A stretch of 64,000 nt of DNA from positions 1-64,000 of the forward strand of contig NZ_JAGIPH010000001.1 in assembly GCF_017877135.1 (NCBI RefSeq), read 5' to 3'. Positions within the stretch are counted from its first letter, which is position 1. Every line of letters starts with the position of its first letter. Below are positions 9,085 to 18,260 of this stretch, in pieces. This stretch comes from Neorhizobium galegae (GTDB lineage Bacteria; Pseudomonadota; Alphaproteobacteria; Rhizobiales; Rhizobiaceae). The notes beneath the pieces were generated by a model. That model ran no database searches. It worked only from the letters and a program-made list of their open reading frames with translations, and was not told where the DNA came from. The position numbers were made by a program, and so were the translations under genes.

Positions 9085-9360
9085 TGAATTGATTACAGGA
9101 CGTCGACGACGCTCACGCACACCGCGACGGTGCCTGGCTGTCCTCTTGACGCTTTCCTCACCGATGCCAGGCTCGATATACCCCTCCTCCAACCTGGCTT
9201 CCATCGACGACAGACACCTCTGCGCCACAGGCGGACTTGTCCTTACCCCTGCCCCATGCGATGAGGCGGCCTCATCGGTTCCCGTTGCTGATCACCGCCG
9301 GGGCCGGCAGAGACCAAGCGTCGGCCAGTGCCGGCCATGCACAGAAGGCGTCCCGGATCC
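9085..9360 (+). promoter_or_regulatory. upstream region of the spermidine-synthase-like gene, with a palindrome
   Basis: No gene is supported here. A perfect 8-bp palindrome with a 3-base centre, CGATGAGG-CGG-CCTCATCG, spans 9259-9277, about 85 bases before the next start codon. It could be an operator or an mRNA hairpin. I could not identify a sigma-70 promoter. Confidence 0.3.
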
Positions 9361-10035
9361 ATGCTTCCCTGGATACAGATCGACGAGGCAGACATTCCCG
9401 GCGATGGTGGCACGTTGCGGCTCAAGCAGCGCGGCAGCGAATTCTCCATCATGCTCGGTGCCAACGAGCTGATGAATAGTCGCCTCAGCGGATCGGAGGA
9501 GGCGCTCGCGGTCCTGTCTCAGGAAAAGATCGCCGGTCGAAAAAAGCCGCATATGCTGATCGGCGGCCTCGGCATGGGCTTTACCTTGCGCGCGGCGCTT
9601 GCCGTTCTGCCGCCGGACGCGAAGATCACCGTCGCGGAACTGGTGCCGGCCGTCGTTGCCTGGGCACGCGGCCCCATGGCAGAGGTGTTCAAGGGATGCC
9701 TCGACGATCCACGCGTCACCATCCACGAAGGCGATGTCGGTGGCCTGATCGCCGCCTCCCCGGCCACGTTCGACGCCATCCTGCTCGACGTCGACAACGG
9801 TCCCGACGGGCTGACGCGCCCCTCCAACGACCGGCTCTACGATCATGAGGGCCTGCGCGCGACGCGCGCGGCGCTCTGCCCCGGCGGCGTCTTGTCCGTC
9901 TGGTCCTCCGGCCCGGATGCCGCCTTCACGCGCCGCCTCAAGGACAGCGGATTTTTGGCCGAGGCAAAAACGGTGCGCGCCAGTACCAAACGCAGCGGCG
10001 CCCGCCATGTGATCTGGCTTGCCGTGAAGCGCTAG
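9361..10035 (+). CDS. spermidine synthase-like methyltransferase-fold protein
   Basis: A 224-residue Rossmann-fold protein resembling the catalytic half of spermidine synthases. The cofactor loop is MLIGGLGMGFTLRAAL at about residues 64-79. The acidic strand end is VAELVP, and IHEGDV and the conserved ILLDVDNGPDGL follow near residue 140. It lacks the full N-terminal beta-strand domain of true SpeE enzymes. It may therefore be an aminopropyl- or methyltransferase-like protein rather than a proven spermidine synthase. The ATG at 9361 has only a weak upstream AAGG element. It lies between two chemoreceptor loci but is separated from both by terminators and probably has its own promoter. Confidence 0.75.
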   Translation: MLPWIQIDEADIPGDGGTLRLKQRGSEFSIMLGANELMNSRLSGSEEALAVLSQEKIAGRKKPHMLIGGLGMGFTLRAALAVLPPDAKITVAELVPAVVAWARGPMAEVFKGCLDDPRVTIHEGDVGGLIAASPATFDAILLDVDNGPDGLTRPSNDRLYDHEGLRATRAALCPGGVLSVWSSGPDAAFTRRLKDSGFLAEAKTVRASTKRSGARHVIWLAVKR

Positions 10036-10053
10036 CGCATCCGACGCTCAAAC

Positions 10054-10081
10054 GAAAAAGGCGCCGCATTGCTGCAGCGCC
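10054..10081 (-). terminator. intrinsic terminator of the second chemoreceptor gene
   Basis: On the minus strand GGCGCTGCA/TGCGGCGCC (one mismatch) is followed by TTTTT. It lies about 30 bases past the stop of the minus-strand chemoreceptor gene and also separates it from the convergent spermidine-synthase-like gene. Confidence 0.75.
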
Positions 10082-10109
10082 CCTGTTGCGTATGCGGTGC
10101 CTGTGAGGC

Positions 10110-12017
10110 TCAGGCAGCGCTGCGATAACCGTGGCTGGTGCCGCCATGGCCGTCCAGGCGGAACTTGGACAGGATCGCCGTCAGCTGGCGGCTTTCGGCG
10201 GCCAGCACCTGGCTTGCGGCGGTGGTTTCTTCCACCATGGCCGCATTCTGCTGCGTCATCTGGTCCATGTGGTTGACGGAGGTGTTGATCTCGCCGAGCG
10301 CTGCGGATTGTTCGCCGGCCGCCCGCGCAATCATCGCGACATGCTCGTTGACGCGGTTGACCTGCTCCTCGATTTCCTTCAGCGCCTCGCCGGTGGACAG
10401 AACCAGCGTCACGCCGCCCTTCACCTCGTCGGCCGATGCATTGATCAGCGTCTTGATTTCCTTGGCGGCGTTGGCCGAACGCTGCGCCAGTTCACGCACT
10501 TCCTGGGCAACCACCGCAAAACCGCGCCCCGCCTCGCCGGCACGCGCTGCCTCGACGCCGGCATTCAGCGCCAGGAGGTTGGTCTGGAAGGCAATCTCGT
10601 CGATGACGGAGATGATCTGGCTGATCTTCTGCGAGGACTGCTCGATGCGGCCCATGGCATCGATCGCGTCGCGCACGATGCCGCCCGAGCGGCCGGCGCT
10701 CACCTTGGTTTCCGAAACCATGCGGGTCGCCTCATTGGCGCGATCCGTGGAGGTGCGCACCGTCGTGGTGATTTCCTCAAGCGCTGCCGCCGTCTCTTCG
10801 AGCGAGGCAGCCTGCTGCTCGGTGCGGCGGGCAAGCTGGTTGGAAGCGGTCGACAGTTCTCCGGAATTGTCGGTGATGGTGCTGGCAGCGCTGCGCACGT
10901 TTTCCATCGTCGCCCGCAGCGTCGCCATGGTCGCGTTGACGTTTTCCTTCAGTTCGGCGAAGGCGCCCTGGAACTGGCCGCGCATGTCCTGCGTCAGATC
11001 CTGCTCGGCAAGGGCTGCAATCACGCGGCGCACTTCGGTGACGCCCTGATCGACATTTTCCACCAGTTCGTTGACGCTTGCGGCAAAGCGCTGCAGATCG
11101 GCATCGTCGTAAGACTTGGTGATGCGCTGGCTGAAATCCCCGGCCGCGGCCGAGGCCACGATACCGCTGATCGAAACCTGCAGATCCTTGCTCTGACGGT
11201 TGAGCGCGGCTTCCTGCGCTTCCATGGCACGCATCTGGATCTCGTTGGCACGAAACACTTCAAGGGCCCGCGCCATCTCGCCGATTTCGTCGAGGCGGTC
11301 GGTATCGGTGACCGGCTGGTCGGTGTTGCCCTTGGCCATGTTGCTCATGACCTGCGTCATCCGCCGGATCGGGCCGGCGATATCACGCCGCGCGATGATG
11401 AGGCTGAGGGCCACGCCGAGCGCGATGCAGACGGCGGCCGTGATGGCGAGGATCAGCACGGTCGTCTGGGAATCTTCAATGGCACGGCTGCGCGACTGCG
11501 ACAGCGTGTTGGCGGAATAGGTGCTGTAGACCTTGACGGTCGCCGTCACGGCCTTCTGGCCGTCCAGCGCCTTGGCAAGCGCTGCGGCCATCACCTTGGG
11601 ATCCTTGCCCGCATCGGTCCCGGCCACCTTCACCATCTCGCGGATGCTATCGAAATAGGCGCCAAGGCTCGCGCGGATATCGGCCAGCTGCTTCTGCTCG
11701 TTGGCATCGGCGGTGGCTGCGATCTTCGGAAGACGCTCCAGCATTTCCTTGGAGCGCTTTTCCGTTTCTGCGGCAAAGTCGGCTGATTTTTCCGGCGCCA
11801 GCGCCAGCTGATAGGTCATGCGGCTGATGGCGATGATATCGACGCGCAGATCCATCGCCTCGCGGGCAACCTCCTCGCGCTGGCCTGTGTCTTTGAGCGA
11901 GGAGCCAAGCAGGAAAAGGCCTTGCGTGCCGACGCCGGCAATGGCCGCGGCCGCAACGCCCATCAACACCACGACAAGGCCGATCTTCTTCAGGATGGAC
12001 AGGTTCTTGATTTTCAC
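10110..12017 (-). CDS. methyl-accepting chemotaxis protein (four-helix-type periplasmic domain, HAMP)
   Basis: A 635-residue chemoreceptor. TM1 is near residues 10-32. The periplasmic domain of about 150 residues is predicted to be mostly helical, like four-helix-bundle sensors. TM2 lies near 185-210, followed by HAMP. A second HAMP-like segment follows ([14 protein letters not shown] through LTQDMRG), then the signalling domain with tip [15 protein letters not shown]. The start chosen is the GTG at 12017 ([11 protein letters not shown]), because GGAG sits 9 bases upstream. The ATG at 12026 directly abuts that GGAG and is less likely, though it would add only MRL. The signalling domain is close in sequence to the first chemoreceptor, suggesting they join the same arrays. 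The ligand is unknown. Confidence 0.93.
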   Translation of the reverse strand: MKIKNLSILKKIGLVVVLMGVAAAAIAGVGTQGLFLLGSSLKDTGQREEVAREAMDLRVDIIAISRMTYQLALAPEKSADFAAETEKRSKEMLERLPKIAATADANEQKQLADIRASLGAYFDSIREMVKVAGTDAGKDPKVMAAALAKALDGQKAVTATVKVYSTYSANTLSQSRSRAIEDSQTTVLILAITAAVCIALGVALSLIIARRDIAGPIRRMTQVMSNMAKGNTDQPVTDTDRLDEIGEMARALEVFRANEIQMRAMEAQEAALNRQSKDLQVSISGIVASAAAGDFSQRITKSYDDADLQRFAASVNELVENVDQGVTEVRRVIAALAEQDLTQDMRGQFQGAFAELKENVNATMATLRATMENVRSAASTITDNSGELSTASNQLARRTEQQAASLEETAAALEEITTTVRTSTDRANEATRMVSETKVSAGRSGGIVRDAIDAMGRIEQSSQKISQIISVIDEIAFQTNLLALNAGVEAARAGEAGRGFAVVAQEVRELAQRSANAAKEIKTLINASADEVKGGVTLVLSTGEALKEIEEQVNRVNEHVAMIARAAGEQSAALGEINTSVNHMDQMTQQNAAMVEETTAASQVLAAESRQLTAILSKFRLDGHGGTSHGYRSAA

Positions 12018-12288
12018 GAGACGCATCTCCGGGCAGGGCAACAACATCAACTGTCCACGCGGGATCACGCAGACTGAGTATCTGCCGAAATCCTAAACTT
12101 CGAATATTAAATTTTTGCGCTGCAAACAGTGTGGATTATGGCACCCTCATGCGTAGATTTTGACGCCCTCAACACCGGTGACGGTCGTGTATGCGCAGCG
12201 ACCCGCGCAGCTTCGACGTAAGGCCTCCTTACTCAAGCCGTTGAGTTTCCTTGGGGATTTTTTTCTCCCCGTTTTCCACAGCTTACAA
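12018..12288. other. intergenic region upstream of the second chemoreceptor gene
   Basis: This gene-free stretch should hold the minus-strand chemoreceptor promoter and the distal part of the nrdJ control region. A DnaA-box-like TTTTCCACA occurs at 12272-12280, one mismatch from TTATCCACA. I see no coding signal here. Confidence 0.35.
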
Positions 12289-12304
12289 ACACAATATCTT
12301 GTGG
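12289..12304 (+). promoter_or_regulatory. isolated NrdR box (predicted)
   Basis: ACACAATATCTTGTGG matches the bacterial NrdR consensus aCaCwAtATaTwGtgt at 14 of 16 positions. NrdR is the zinc-finger/ATP-cone repressor of ribonucleotide reductase genes. This copy lies about 390 bases upstream of nrdJ and has no recognisable partner 31 bases away on either side, so its role is less certain than the downstream pair. Confidence 0.55.
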
Positions 12305-12531
12305 TTAAAAAACGGTTGCAAACTACGCCTTGACGAATCTATCGGTTCGGCCGAGATTGAATTCCATGTTGCGGCGGCGACTGGACCGGAGCACGAGGCC
12401 GGTTCTCCAAGCGCAAAATCACCCCATCCGTCTGCAGGCGGCTTGCCATGAAGGCACGCACGCGGGGCGGTATTCGCGTGCCTTTTGCGCCACCGTCACG
12501 ACAAAATTGGGCTGGTGGAAAACTGTCGTTT

Positions 12532-12578
12532 ATACTATATTTAGTGTTTACAGCCACAGTGACCACCATATATCAGGT
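12532..12578 (+). promoter_or_regulatory. tandem NrdR boxes upstream of nrdJ (predicted)
   Basis: Box A at 12532-12547 (ATACTATATTTAGTGT) matches the NrdR consensus at 14 of 16 positions. Box B at 12563-12578 (CCACCATATATCAGGT) matches at 11 of 16. The two are offset by exactly 31 bases. NrdR boxes typically occur in pairs about three helical turns apart so that both lie on one face of the DNA. The pair is about 120 bases before the nrdJ start codon, where it would overlap or flank the promoter. Repression by NrdR under high dATP is inferred from the sites. Confidence 0.65.
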
Positions 12579-12696
12579 CACCACTCCAAGGATGGCTTGC
12601 CGCATTCGCATGACGGGCAACGGCCGCCGGTTGAAACGCAACCGCCGCGGATGAGATTTTCTGCGCCTTTCATGGCGCATAGCGAGGACGAAAAAG

Positions 12697-15600
12697 ATGC
12701 GCATAGAACGTCGTTTCACCAAGCCGGGTCAGGGTGCCTACGCCGATATCGCCTTCCGCAAGGGGGTCAGCGAAATCCGCAATCCCGATGGCTCGATCGT
12801 CTTCCGGCTGGCCGATATCGATGTTCCCGCGCAGTTTTCGCAGGTCGCCACCGACGTGCTGGCGCAGAAGTATTTCCGCAAGGCCGGCGTGCCGAAGTTC
12901 TTGAAGAAGGTCGAGGAAAACGATGTTCCCTCGTTCCTCTGGCGCTCCGTGGCCGATGAAAAGAAGCTGAAGGATCTGCCGGAAGCCGAGCGCTACGGAT
13001 CGGAAACCGATGCGCGCCAGGTGTTTTCGCGTCTCGCCGGCACCTGGACCTACTGGGGCTGGAAGGGTGGCTATTTCTCGTCCGAGGAAGACGCCTCCGC
13101 TTTCATGGACGAGCTGTCCTACATGCTCGCCACCCAGCGCGTTGCGCCGAACTCGCCGCAGTGGTTCAACACCGGCCTGCACTGGGCCTATGGCATTGAC
13201 GGTCCGGGCCAGGGGCATTTCTACGTCGACCCCTTCACCGGCAAGCTGACGAAGTCGAAATCCTCTTACGAGCATCCGCAGCCGCATGCCTGCTTCATCC
13301 AGTCCGTCGAGGACGACCTCGTCAACGAGGGCGGCATCATGGACCTGTGGGTGCGTGAAGCGCGCCTGTTCAAGTACGGCTCCGGCACCGGCTCCAACTT
13401 CTCCTATCTGCGCGGCGAAGGCGAAAAGCTGTCGGGCGGCGGTCGCTCGTCCGGCCTCATGTCCTTCCTGAAGATCGGTGACCGCGCAGCCGGCGCCATC
13501 AAGTCCGGCGGCACCACGCGCCGTGCGGCCAAGATGGTCGTCGTTGACATCGACCATCCGGATATCGAAGCCTATATCGACTGGAAGGTGAAGGAAGAGC
13601 AGAAGGTTGCCGCTCTCGTCACCGGTTCCAAGGTGGTTGCCAAGCACCTCAAGGCCATCATGAAGGCCTGCGTCAACTGCGAAGCCGACAACGAAGCCTG
13701 CTACGATCCGAACCAGAACCCGGCCCTGAAGCGCGAAATCAAGGCCGCCAAGAAGGACCAGGTTCCGGAAAACTATGTCAAGCGCGTCATCCAGTTCGCC
13801 AAGCAGGGTTATAAGGATCTCGACTTCAAGACCTATGACACGGACTGGGATTCGGAAGCCTATCTGACGGTCTCCGGCCAGAACTCCAACAATTCCGTCT
13901 CGCTGAAGGACGATTTTTTGCGCGCTGTCGAGAATGACGGCGAGTGGAACCTGACCGCCCGCAAGGACGGCAAGGTGATGAAGACGCTGAAGGCCCGCGA
14001 CCTCTGGGAAAAGATTTCCTATGCCGCCTGGGCATCGGCCGATCCGGGCCTGCACTTCAACACGACGATGAACGACTGGCACACCTGCCCGGCGGCAGGC
14101 CCGATCCGCGCATCGAACCCGTGCTCGGAATACATGTTCCTTGACGACACGGCCTGCAACCTTGCCTCGCTGAACCTTCTGCAGTTCAAGGACGCCAAGA
14201 CCAAGAACATCGACATTGCCGATTACGAACACGCCGTTCGCCTCTGGACCGTCGTGCTCGAAGTCTCCGTCATGATGGCGCAGTTCCCGTCGCGCCAGAT
14301 TGCCGAACTGTCCTACCAGTACCGCACGCTCGGCCTCGGCTATGCCAATATCGGCGGCCTCTTGATGTCCTCGGGCATCCCGTATGACTCTGCGGAAGGT
14401 CGCGCCATTGCCGGCTCGCTCACCGCCATCATGACGGGCGTGGCTTACGCAACGTCAGCGGAAATCGCCTCCGAGCTTGGCCCCTTCCCCGGCTTTGCGC
14501 CGAACCGCGACAACATGCTGCGCGTCATGCGCAACCATCGCCGCGCCGCCTACGGTGAAGCGACCGGCTATGAAGGCCTGTCGGTCAACCCGGTCCCGCT
14601 CGTCCATGCGGAAAACCCGGACCAGGATCTCGTCGCCCATGCCAAGGCTGCCTGGGACAAGGCGATCGCGCTTGGCGAACAGCACGGCTACCGCAATGCC
14701 CAGACGACGGTGATTGCGCCGACCGGCACGATCGGCCTCGTGATGGATTGCGACACGACCGGCATCGAGCCTGACTTCGCGCTGGTGAAGTTCAAGAAGC
14801 TCGCCGGCGGCGGCTACTTCAAGATCATCAACGGCGCCGTTCCGGAAGCGCTACGCACGCTCGGCTACACGGAAAGCCAGATTGCCGAGATCGAGGCCTA
14901 TGCCGTCGGCCATGGCAACATCAACCAGGCGCCCGGCATCAACCCCGGCTCGCTGAAGACCAAGGGCTTTACCGACGAGAAGATCGACGCGATCAACGGC
15001 GCCACCAAGGCCGCCTTTGACATCAAGTTCGTCTTCAACCAGTGGACGCTCGGAGCCGACTTCCTCAAGGAAACCCTGAAAGTTTCCGACGAGCAGCTTG
15101 CCGACATGAGCTTCAACCTTCTGGAGCATATCGGCTTCTCGAAGAAGGACATCGAAGCCGCCAACATCCATGTCTGCGGTGCAATGACGCTGGAAGGCGC
15201 GCCTTTCCTGAAGAACGAGCACCTGCCCGTCTTCGATTGCGCCAACCCCTGCGGCAAGATCGGCAAGCGGTATCTGTCGGTCGAAAGCCATATCCGCATG
15301 ATGGCGGCAGCCCAGCCGTTCATCTCTGGCGCGATCTCCAAGACGATCAACATGCCGAACGAGGCAACCGTGGAGGATTGCGGCGCCGCCTACATGCTCT
15401 CCTGGAAGCTGGCGCTGAAGGCCAACGCCCTCTATCGCGATGGCTCGAAGCTGTCGCAGCCGCTCAACGCCTCGCTCATCGAGGACGAGGAGGACGAGGA
15501 TGCGGTGGAAGAGCTGATCCAGCAGCCGCAGGCCGCGCAGGCCGTGACGATCACCGAAAAGATCGTCGAGCGCGTGATCGAGCGTGTCACCCGCGAGCGG

Positions 15601-16512
15601 GAAAAGCTGCCGAACCGCCGCCAGGGCTATACCCAGAAGGCGAATGTCGGTGGTCACAAGGTCTATCTGCGCACCGGCGAATTCGGTGACGGCCGCATCG
15701 GCGAGATCTTCATCGACATGCACAAGGAAGGTGCTGCCTTCCGTGCGATGATGAACAACTTTGCCATCGCCATCTCGCTCGGCCTGCAATACGGCGTGCC
15801 GCTCGAGGAATATGTCGAGGCCTTCACCTTCACCAAGTTCGAGCCGGCCGGCATCGTGACGGGCAATGACGCGATCAAGAACGCCACGTCGATCCTCGAC
15901 TACGTGTTCCGCGAACTCGCCGTCTCCTATCTCGGCCGCCACGATCTGGCCCATGTCGATACGTCTGACTTCTCGCAGACGGCACTCGGCAAGGGCATCC
16001 AGGAAGGCAAGACCAACCTCGTCTCCACCGGCTGGACGCGCGGCTACAAGCCGACGCTGGTCTCCAGCAGCGAGCGCGGCATGAGCGGTTCGGAAGCCAA
16101 GGGTTCGGCAACCGCCGCCCCTGCCAAGGCATCGGCTGGCGGCAATGTGACGGCCTTTGCAGGCTCTGCCGCCCGCAAGCTCGAAACGACGCTTGCCATT
16201 TCGACCTCGGAAGTCGTCTCCTTCAAGCGCGATTACGAAGAGCGCGCCAAGGAACTGGCCGAAGAGATCGCCGAAGAAGTGATCGCCGACGAAAGCCAGC
16301 AGGCAGCAACGGCACTCTTCTCCGACAAGGCCGAAGCCGACGCAGCCGCTGCCAAGGCTGACGCCAAGAAGGTGGAAGCCGAACGCCGCATGCGCTCCAT
16401 CGCGCAAGGCTACACGGGCAACATGTGCTCCGAGTGCCAGAACTTCACGATGGTGCGCAATGGCACCTGCGAGAAGTGCGACACGTGCGGTGCGACGAGC
16501 GGGTGCAGCTGA
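12697..16512 (+). CDS. nrdJ: vitamin B12-dependent (class II) ribonucleotide reductase
   Basis: A 1271-residue adenosylcobalamin-dependent ribonucleotide reductase that makes deoxyribonucleotides with or without oxygen. The ten-stranded barrel core carries the first redox cysteine in PHACF (Cys199) and NPCSE (Cys476), with the catalytic loop region nearby. A TSCPD-type domain follows at about residues 970-1040. The C-terminal tail has clustered cysteines ([14 protein letters not shown]), which in this family re-reduce the active-site disulfide and may bind zinc. A long Ala/Glu/Lys-rich linker near 1120-1235 precedes the tail. GAGGA precedes the ATG. The upstream region carries predicted NrdR boxes, and the gene ends at a terminator. 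The length fits the long alphaproteobacterial NrdJ. Confidence 0.97.
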   Translation: MRIERRFTKPGQGAYADIAFRKGVSEIRNPDGSIVFRLADIDVPAQFSQVATDVLAQKYFRKAGVPKFLKKVEENDVPSFLWRSVADEKKLKDLPEAERYGSETDARQVFSRLAGTWTYWGWKGGYFSSEEDASAFMDELSYMLATQRVAPNSPQWFNTGLHWAYGIDGPGQGHFYVDPFTGKLTKSKSSYEHPQPHACFIQSVEDDLVNEGGIMDLWVREARLFKYGSGTGSNFSYLRGEGEKLSGGGRSSGLMSFLKIGDRAAGAIKSGGTTRRAAKMVVVDIDHPDIEAYIDWKVKEEQKVAALVTGSKVVAKHLKAIMKACVNCEADNEACYDPNQNPALKREIKAAKKDQVPENYVKRVIQFAKQGYKDLDFKTYDTDWDSEAYLTVSGQNSNNSVSLKDDFLRAVENDGEWNLTARKDGKVMKTLKARDLWEKISYAAWASADPGLHFNTTMNDWHTCPAAGPIRASNPCSEYMFLDDTACNLASLNLLQFKDAKTKNIDIADYEHAVRLWTVVLEVSVMMAQFPSRQIAELSYQYRTLGLGYANIGGLLMSSGIPYDSAEGRAIAGSLTAIMTGVAYATSAEIASELGPFPGFAPNRDNMLRVMRNHRRAAYGEATGYEGLSVNPVPLVHAENPDQDLVAHAKAAWDKAIALGEQHGYRNAQTTVIAPTGTIGLVMDCDTTGIEPDFALVKFKKLAGGGYFKIINGAVPEALRTLGYTESQIAEIEAYAVGHGNINQAPGINPGSLKTKGFTDEKIDAINGATKAAFDIKFVFNQWTLGADFLKETLKVSDEQLADMSFNLLEHIGFSKKDIEAANIHVCGAMTLEGAPFLKNEHLPVFDCANPCGKIGKRYLSVESHIRMMAAAQPFISGAISKTINMPNEATVEDCGAAYMLSWKLALKANALYRDGSKLSQPLNASLIEDEEDEDAVEELIQQPQAAQAVTITEKIVERVIERVTREREKLPNRRQGYTQKANVGGHKVYLRTGEFGDGRIGEIFIDMHKEGAAFRAMMNNFAIAISLGLQYGVPLEEYVEAFTFTKFEPAGIVTGNDAIKNATSILDYVFRELAVSYLGRHDLAHVDTSDFSQTALGKGIQEGKTNLVSTGWTRGYKPTLVSSSERGMSGSEAKGSATAAPAKASAGGNVTAFAGSAARKLETTLAISTSEVVSFKRDYEERAKELAEEIAEEVIADESQQAATALFSDKAEADAAAAKADAKKVEAERRMRSIAQGYTGNMCSECQNFTMVRNGTCEKCDTCGATSGCS

Positions 16513-16538
16513 TTGCGCTGAGATTGAAGGAATGCGGC

Positions 16539-16564
16539 GGCCCGGGGGAAACCTCGGGCCTTTT
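16539..16564 (+). terminator. intrinsic terminator of nrdJ
   Basis: GGCCCGGGG pairs with CCTCGGGCC (one mismatch), followed by TTTT, 27 bases past the nrdJ stop. Confidence 0.85.
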
Positions 16565-16596
16565 GCTGCCGGAAGATGACTGCCGGTTCATGCGAG

Positions 16597-16715
16597 GCGA
16601 TGGATCCTCGGGTCAAGCCCGAGGATGACGACCAAGTGGGGCCAACGCCCCATATTTTCGTATAGACAAGAGCCGGGCGACGTTATCCTTGCGCTTGACT
16701 CGAGGATCCATTGCC
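16597..16715. repeat. 119-bp MITE-like element with imperfect terminal inverted repeats
   Basis: The left end GCGATGGATCCTCGGGTCAA recurs, inverted and with two mismatches, at about 16693-16714 (read from the other strand: GCAATGGATCCTCGAGTCAA). Inside the left end the palindrome ATCCTCGGG-tcaag-CCCGAGGAT spans 16604-16626. This family of palindromic units is widespread in intergenic DNA of Rhizobiales. No coding capacity is visible. It lies just downstream of the nrdJ terminator. Confidence 0.6.
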
Positions 16716-16805
16716 CCGCCTGCTGCCCGCAAGACCGCGCAATGTCCCCATCATAACCGATCAATTAAACAGGGCACGCCCTGTTGTTACCACCTGCCTT
16801 TGAGC

Positions 16806-16868
16806 CAGTTCGCCCCCCCCTCTGCCCTGCCGGGCATCTCCCCCACAGGTGGGGAGATCACCGTGCCG
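16806..16868 (-). repeat. rhizobial palindromic repeat, inverted copy
   Basis: The core CCCTGCCGGGCATCTCCCCC followed by ACAGGTGGGGAGATC is the reverse complement of the cores at 17031-17070 and 17181-17220. It contains the palindrome GATCTCCCC...GGGGAGAT. Read through, such copies give the spurious peptide LPGISPTGGEI, often annotated as short hypothetical proteins. Confidence 0.75.
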
Positions 16869-16934
16869 CAGCGTCGCCGTTCCCATTGCAGGTTGGCGGC
16901 AACTACCTCGACGCAAAATTTGTCTCCAGATTGA

Positions 16935-17260
16935 CAGGCGGGAAGCCTCGTTGGCCCAGGGAGTGCGAGTCGCATGGCGAATCGCGCTCGCCTGTACCTT
17001 CATGGCTGGGCGAACCGGTGCCGTTCTGCCGATCTCCCCACCTGTGGGGGAGATGCCCGGCAGGGCAGAGGGGGCGCGCTTGCGCAGGCGGCTAGCCTCG
17101 GTTCCCAACAGCGCGCCGGCATCGCTGCCGATCGCCCTCGACTGTAGCTCCATGGCTGGGCGAGCCGGTGCCGCTCTCCTGATCTCCCCACCCGTGGGGG
17201 AGATGCCCGGCAGGGCAGAGGGGGGCGCGCTTGCGCAGACGGCAGCCTCGAGACGGGCGC
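16935..17260 (+). repeat. tandem 150-bp repeat units, two full copies and one partial
   Basis: Unit 1 runs from about 16935 to 17084 and unit 2 from about 17085 to 17235. A partial third start (GACGGCAGCCTCG) begins near 17236. Landmarks recur at a 150-base offset: CATGGCTGGGCG at 17001 and 17151, GATCTCCCCACC at 17031 and 17181, and GATGCCCGGCAGGGCAGAGG at 17052 and 17202. Sequence between landmarks is diverged but alignable. The remainder to 17340 is AT-poor, contains a run of nine C, and holds no gene. Confidence 0.75.
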
Positions 17261-17340
17261 GCTTGCGCATCGGGCTAATGCTTGGCTTGGGCGCAAAGGC
17301 ACCATCCAGCGGAAGCCCCACCCCCCCCCGCAAAACAGCC

Positions 17341-18153
17341 CTACCCCTCCAGCCACCCCGCCGGCACCGGGGCGTCGTCGTAGCCGCCATAGACCGATTG
17401 ATCGAAGGGGATGACCGCCCCCGTCATCATGCCGCTCTCGTCAGACGCCATCCAGAGCACCGTGCGGGCCACTTCCTTGGGATCAAGGATTCGGCCGAAG
17501 GGTTTTTCGGCGGCCTTGCGGTCGATGAAGTCGGGGTCACCGGTTTCAGACAGGATGAGCTTGCGCTCGTGGTCGGAATTCATCCAGCCGATATCCAGCT
17601 GGTTGACGTGGATGCGGTGGCGCATCAGCGAGAAGGCGGCGTTGCGCGTCAGCGTCGCCAGCGCCCCCTTCGACGCCGAATAGGGGGTGAGGAACGGCTG
17701 GCCGGCCAGGCTCGACATCGAGCCGATATTGACGATCCGCCCCTCGATGCCGTCGCGGATCATCAGTTTCACCGCATCCTGCATCAGGAAGAAGGGAGCG
17801 CGCGTATTGACCGCAAACATCCGGTCAAACAGCTCTGGCGTGGTGGTGAGAAGATTGCCACGGTCGGTGAGGCCGGCGGCACTCACCAGAATGTCGACAC
17901 GGGAAAATTCCCGGTCGGCAGCGGCGATCACGGTGCGCACCGCGTCGATACGGCCAAGGTCTGCGGCGACCATTTTGACCGGCACGCCCGTATCGGCCGC
18001 AATGCGCTCTGCCACCGCCTCGCCCTTTCGAGCGTCGCGACCGACAAGCACAAGGCCGGCCGCACCCGCTTGCGCAAACTGTGTGGCAATGGCGGCACCC
18101 AGCCCCTGCGTGCCGCCCGTGATAACCGCGATCCTGCCTTCAATCCGGCTCAT
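17341..18153 (-). CDS. short-chain dehydrogenase/reductase, SDR family oxidoreductase
   Basis: A 270-residue classical SDR. The NAD(P)-binding glycine motif is TGGTQGLG at residues 12-19. The stabilising NAG motif appears as SAAG near residue 91, a conservative change. The catalytic residues are Ser145 (GSMSS), Tyr158 and Lys162 (YSASK). GGAG precedes the ATG. The C-terminus (VYGGYDDAPVPAGW) is typical of sugar-alcohol or polyol dehydrogenase-like SDRs, but the substrate cannot be fixed. It lies 107 bp downstream of ftsZ2 on the same strand and may be co-transcribed, with no obvious functional link. Confidence 0.88.
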   Translation of the reverse strand: MSRIEGRIAVITGGTQGLGAAIATQFAQAGAAGLVLVGRDARKGEAVAERIAADTGVPVKMVAADLGRIDAVRTVIAAADREFSRVDILVSAAGLTDRGNLLTTTPELFDRMFAVNTRAPFFLMQDAVKLMIRDGIEGRIVNIGSMSSLAGQPFLTPYSASKGALATLTRNAAFSLMRHRIHVNQLDIGWMNSDHERKLILSETGDPDFIDRKAAEKPFGRILDPKEVARTVLWMASDESGMMTGAVIPFDQSVYGGYDDAPVPAGWLEG

Positions 18154-18260
18154 GGCCGCTCCTCCCCTTCCTCTGTCGCCACTCCGGCAGGCCGTTCAAT
18201 CTGCCGGATCTCTTTGCGGACGGGCGCCTCCCCGCGCCCGCTCCGCTTGGCCTTAAAAAC

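Noticed and set aside
12100..12696. Cobalamin riboswitch in the long nrdJ upstream region
   Set aside because: No conserved B12-box could be seen. GCCACAG near 12551 only superficially resembles part of it. B12 riboswitches usually control the B12-independent isozyme rather than nrdJ.
16935..17260. CRISPR array, suggested by regularly spaced repeats
   Set aside because: The period is about 150 bases with only two full units, the units are diverged along their whole length rather than alternating with unique spacers, and no cas gene is nearby.
17320..17332. Run of nine C as a phase-variation tract
   Set aside because: It lies outside any coding region, just past the 3' end of the SDR gene, with no promoter-like surroundings, so slippage would have no evident effect.
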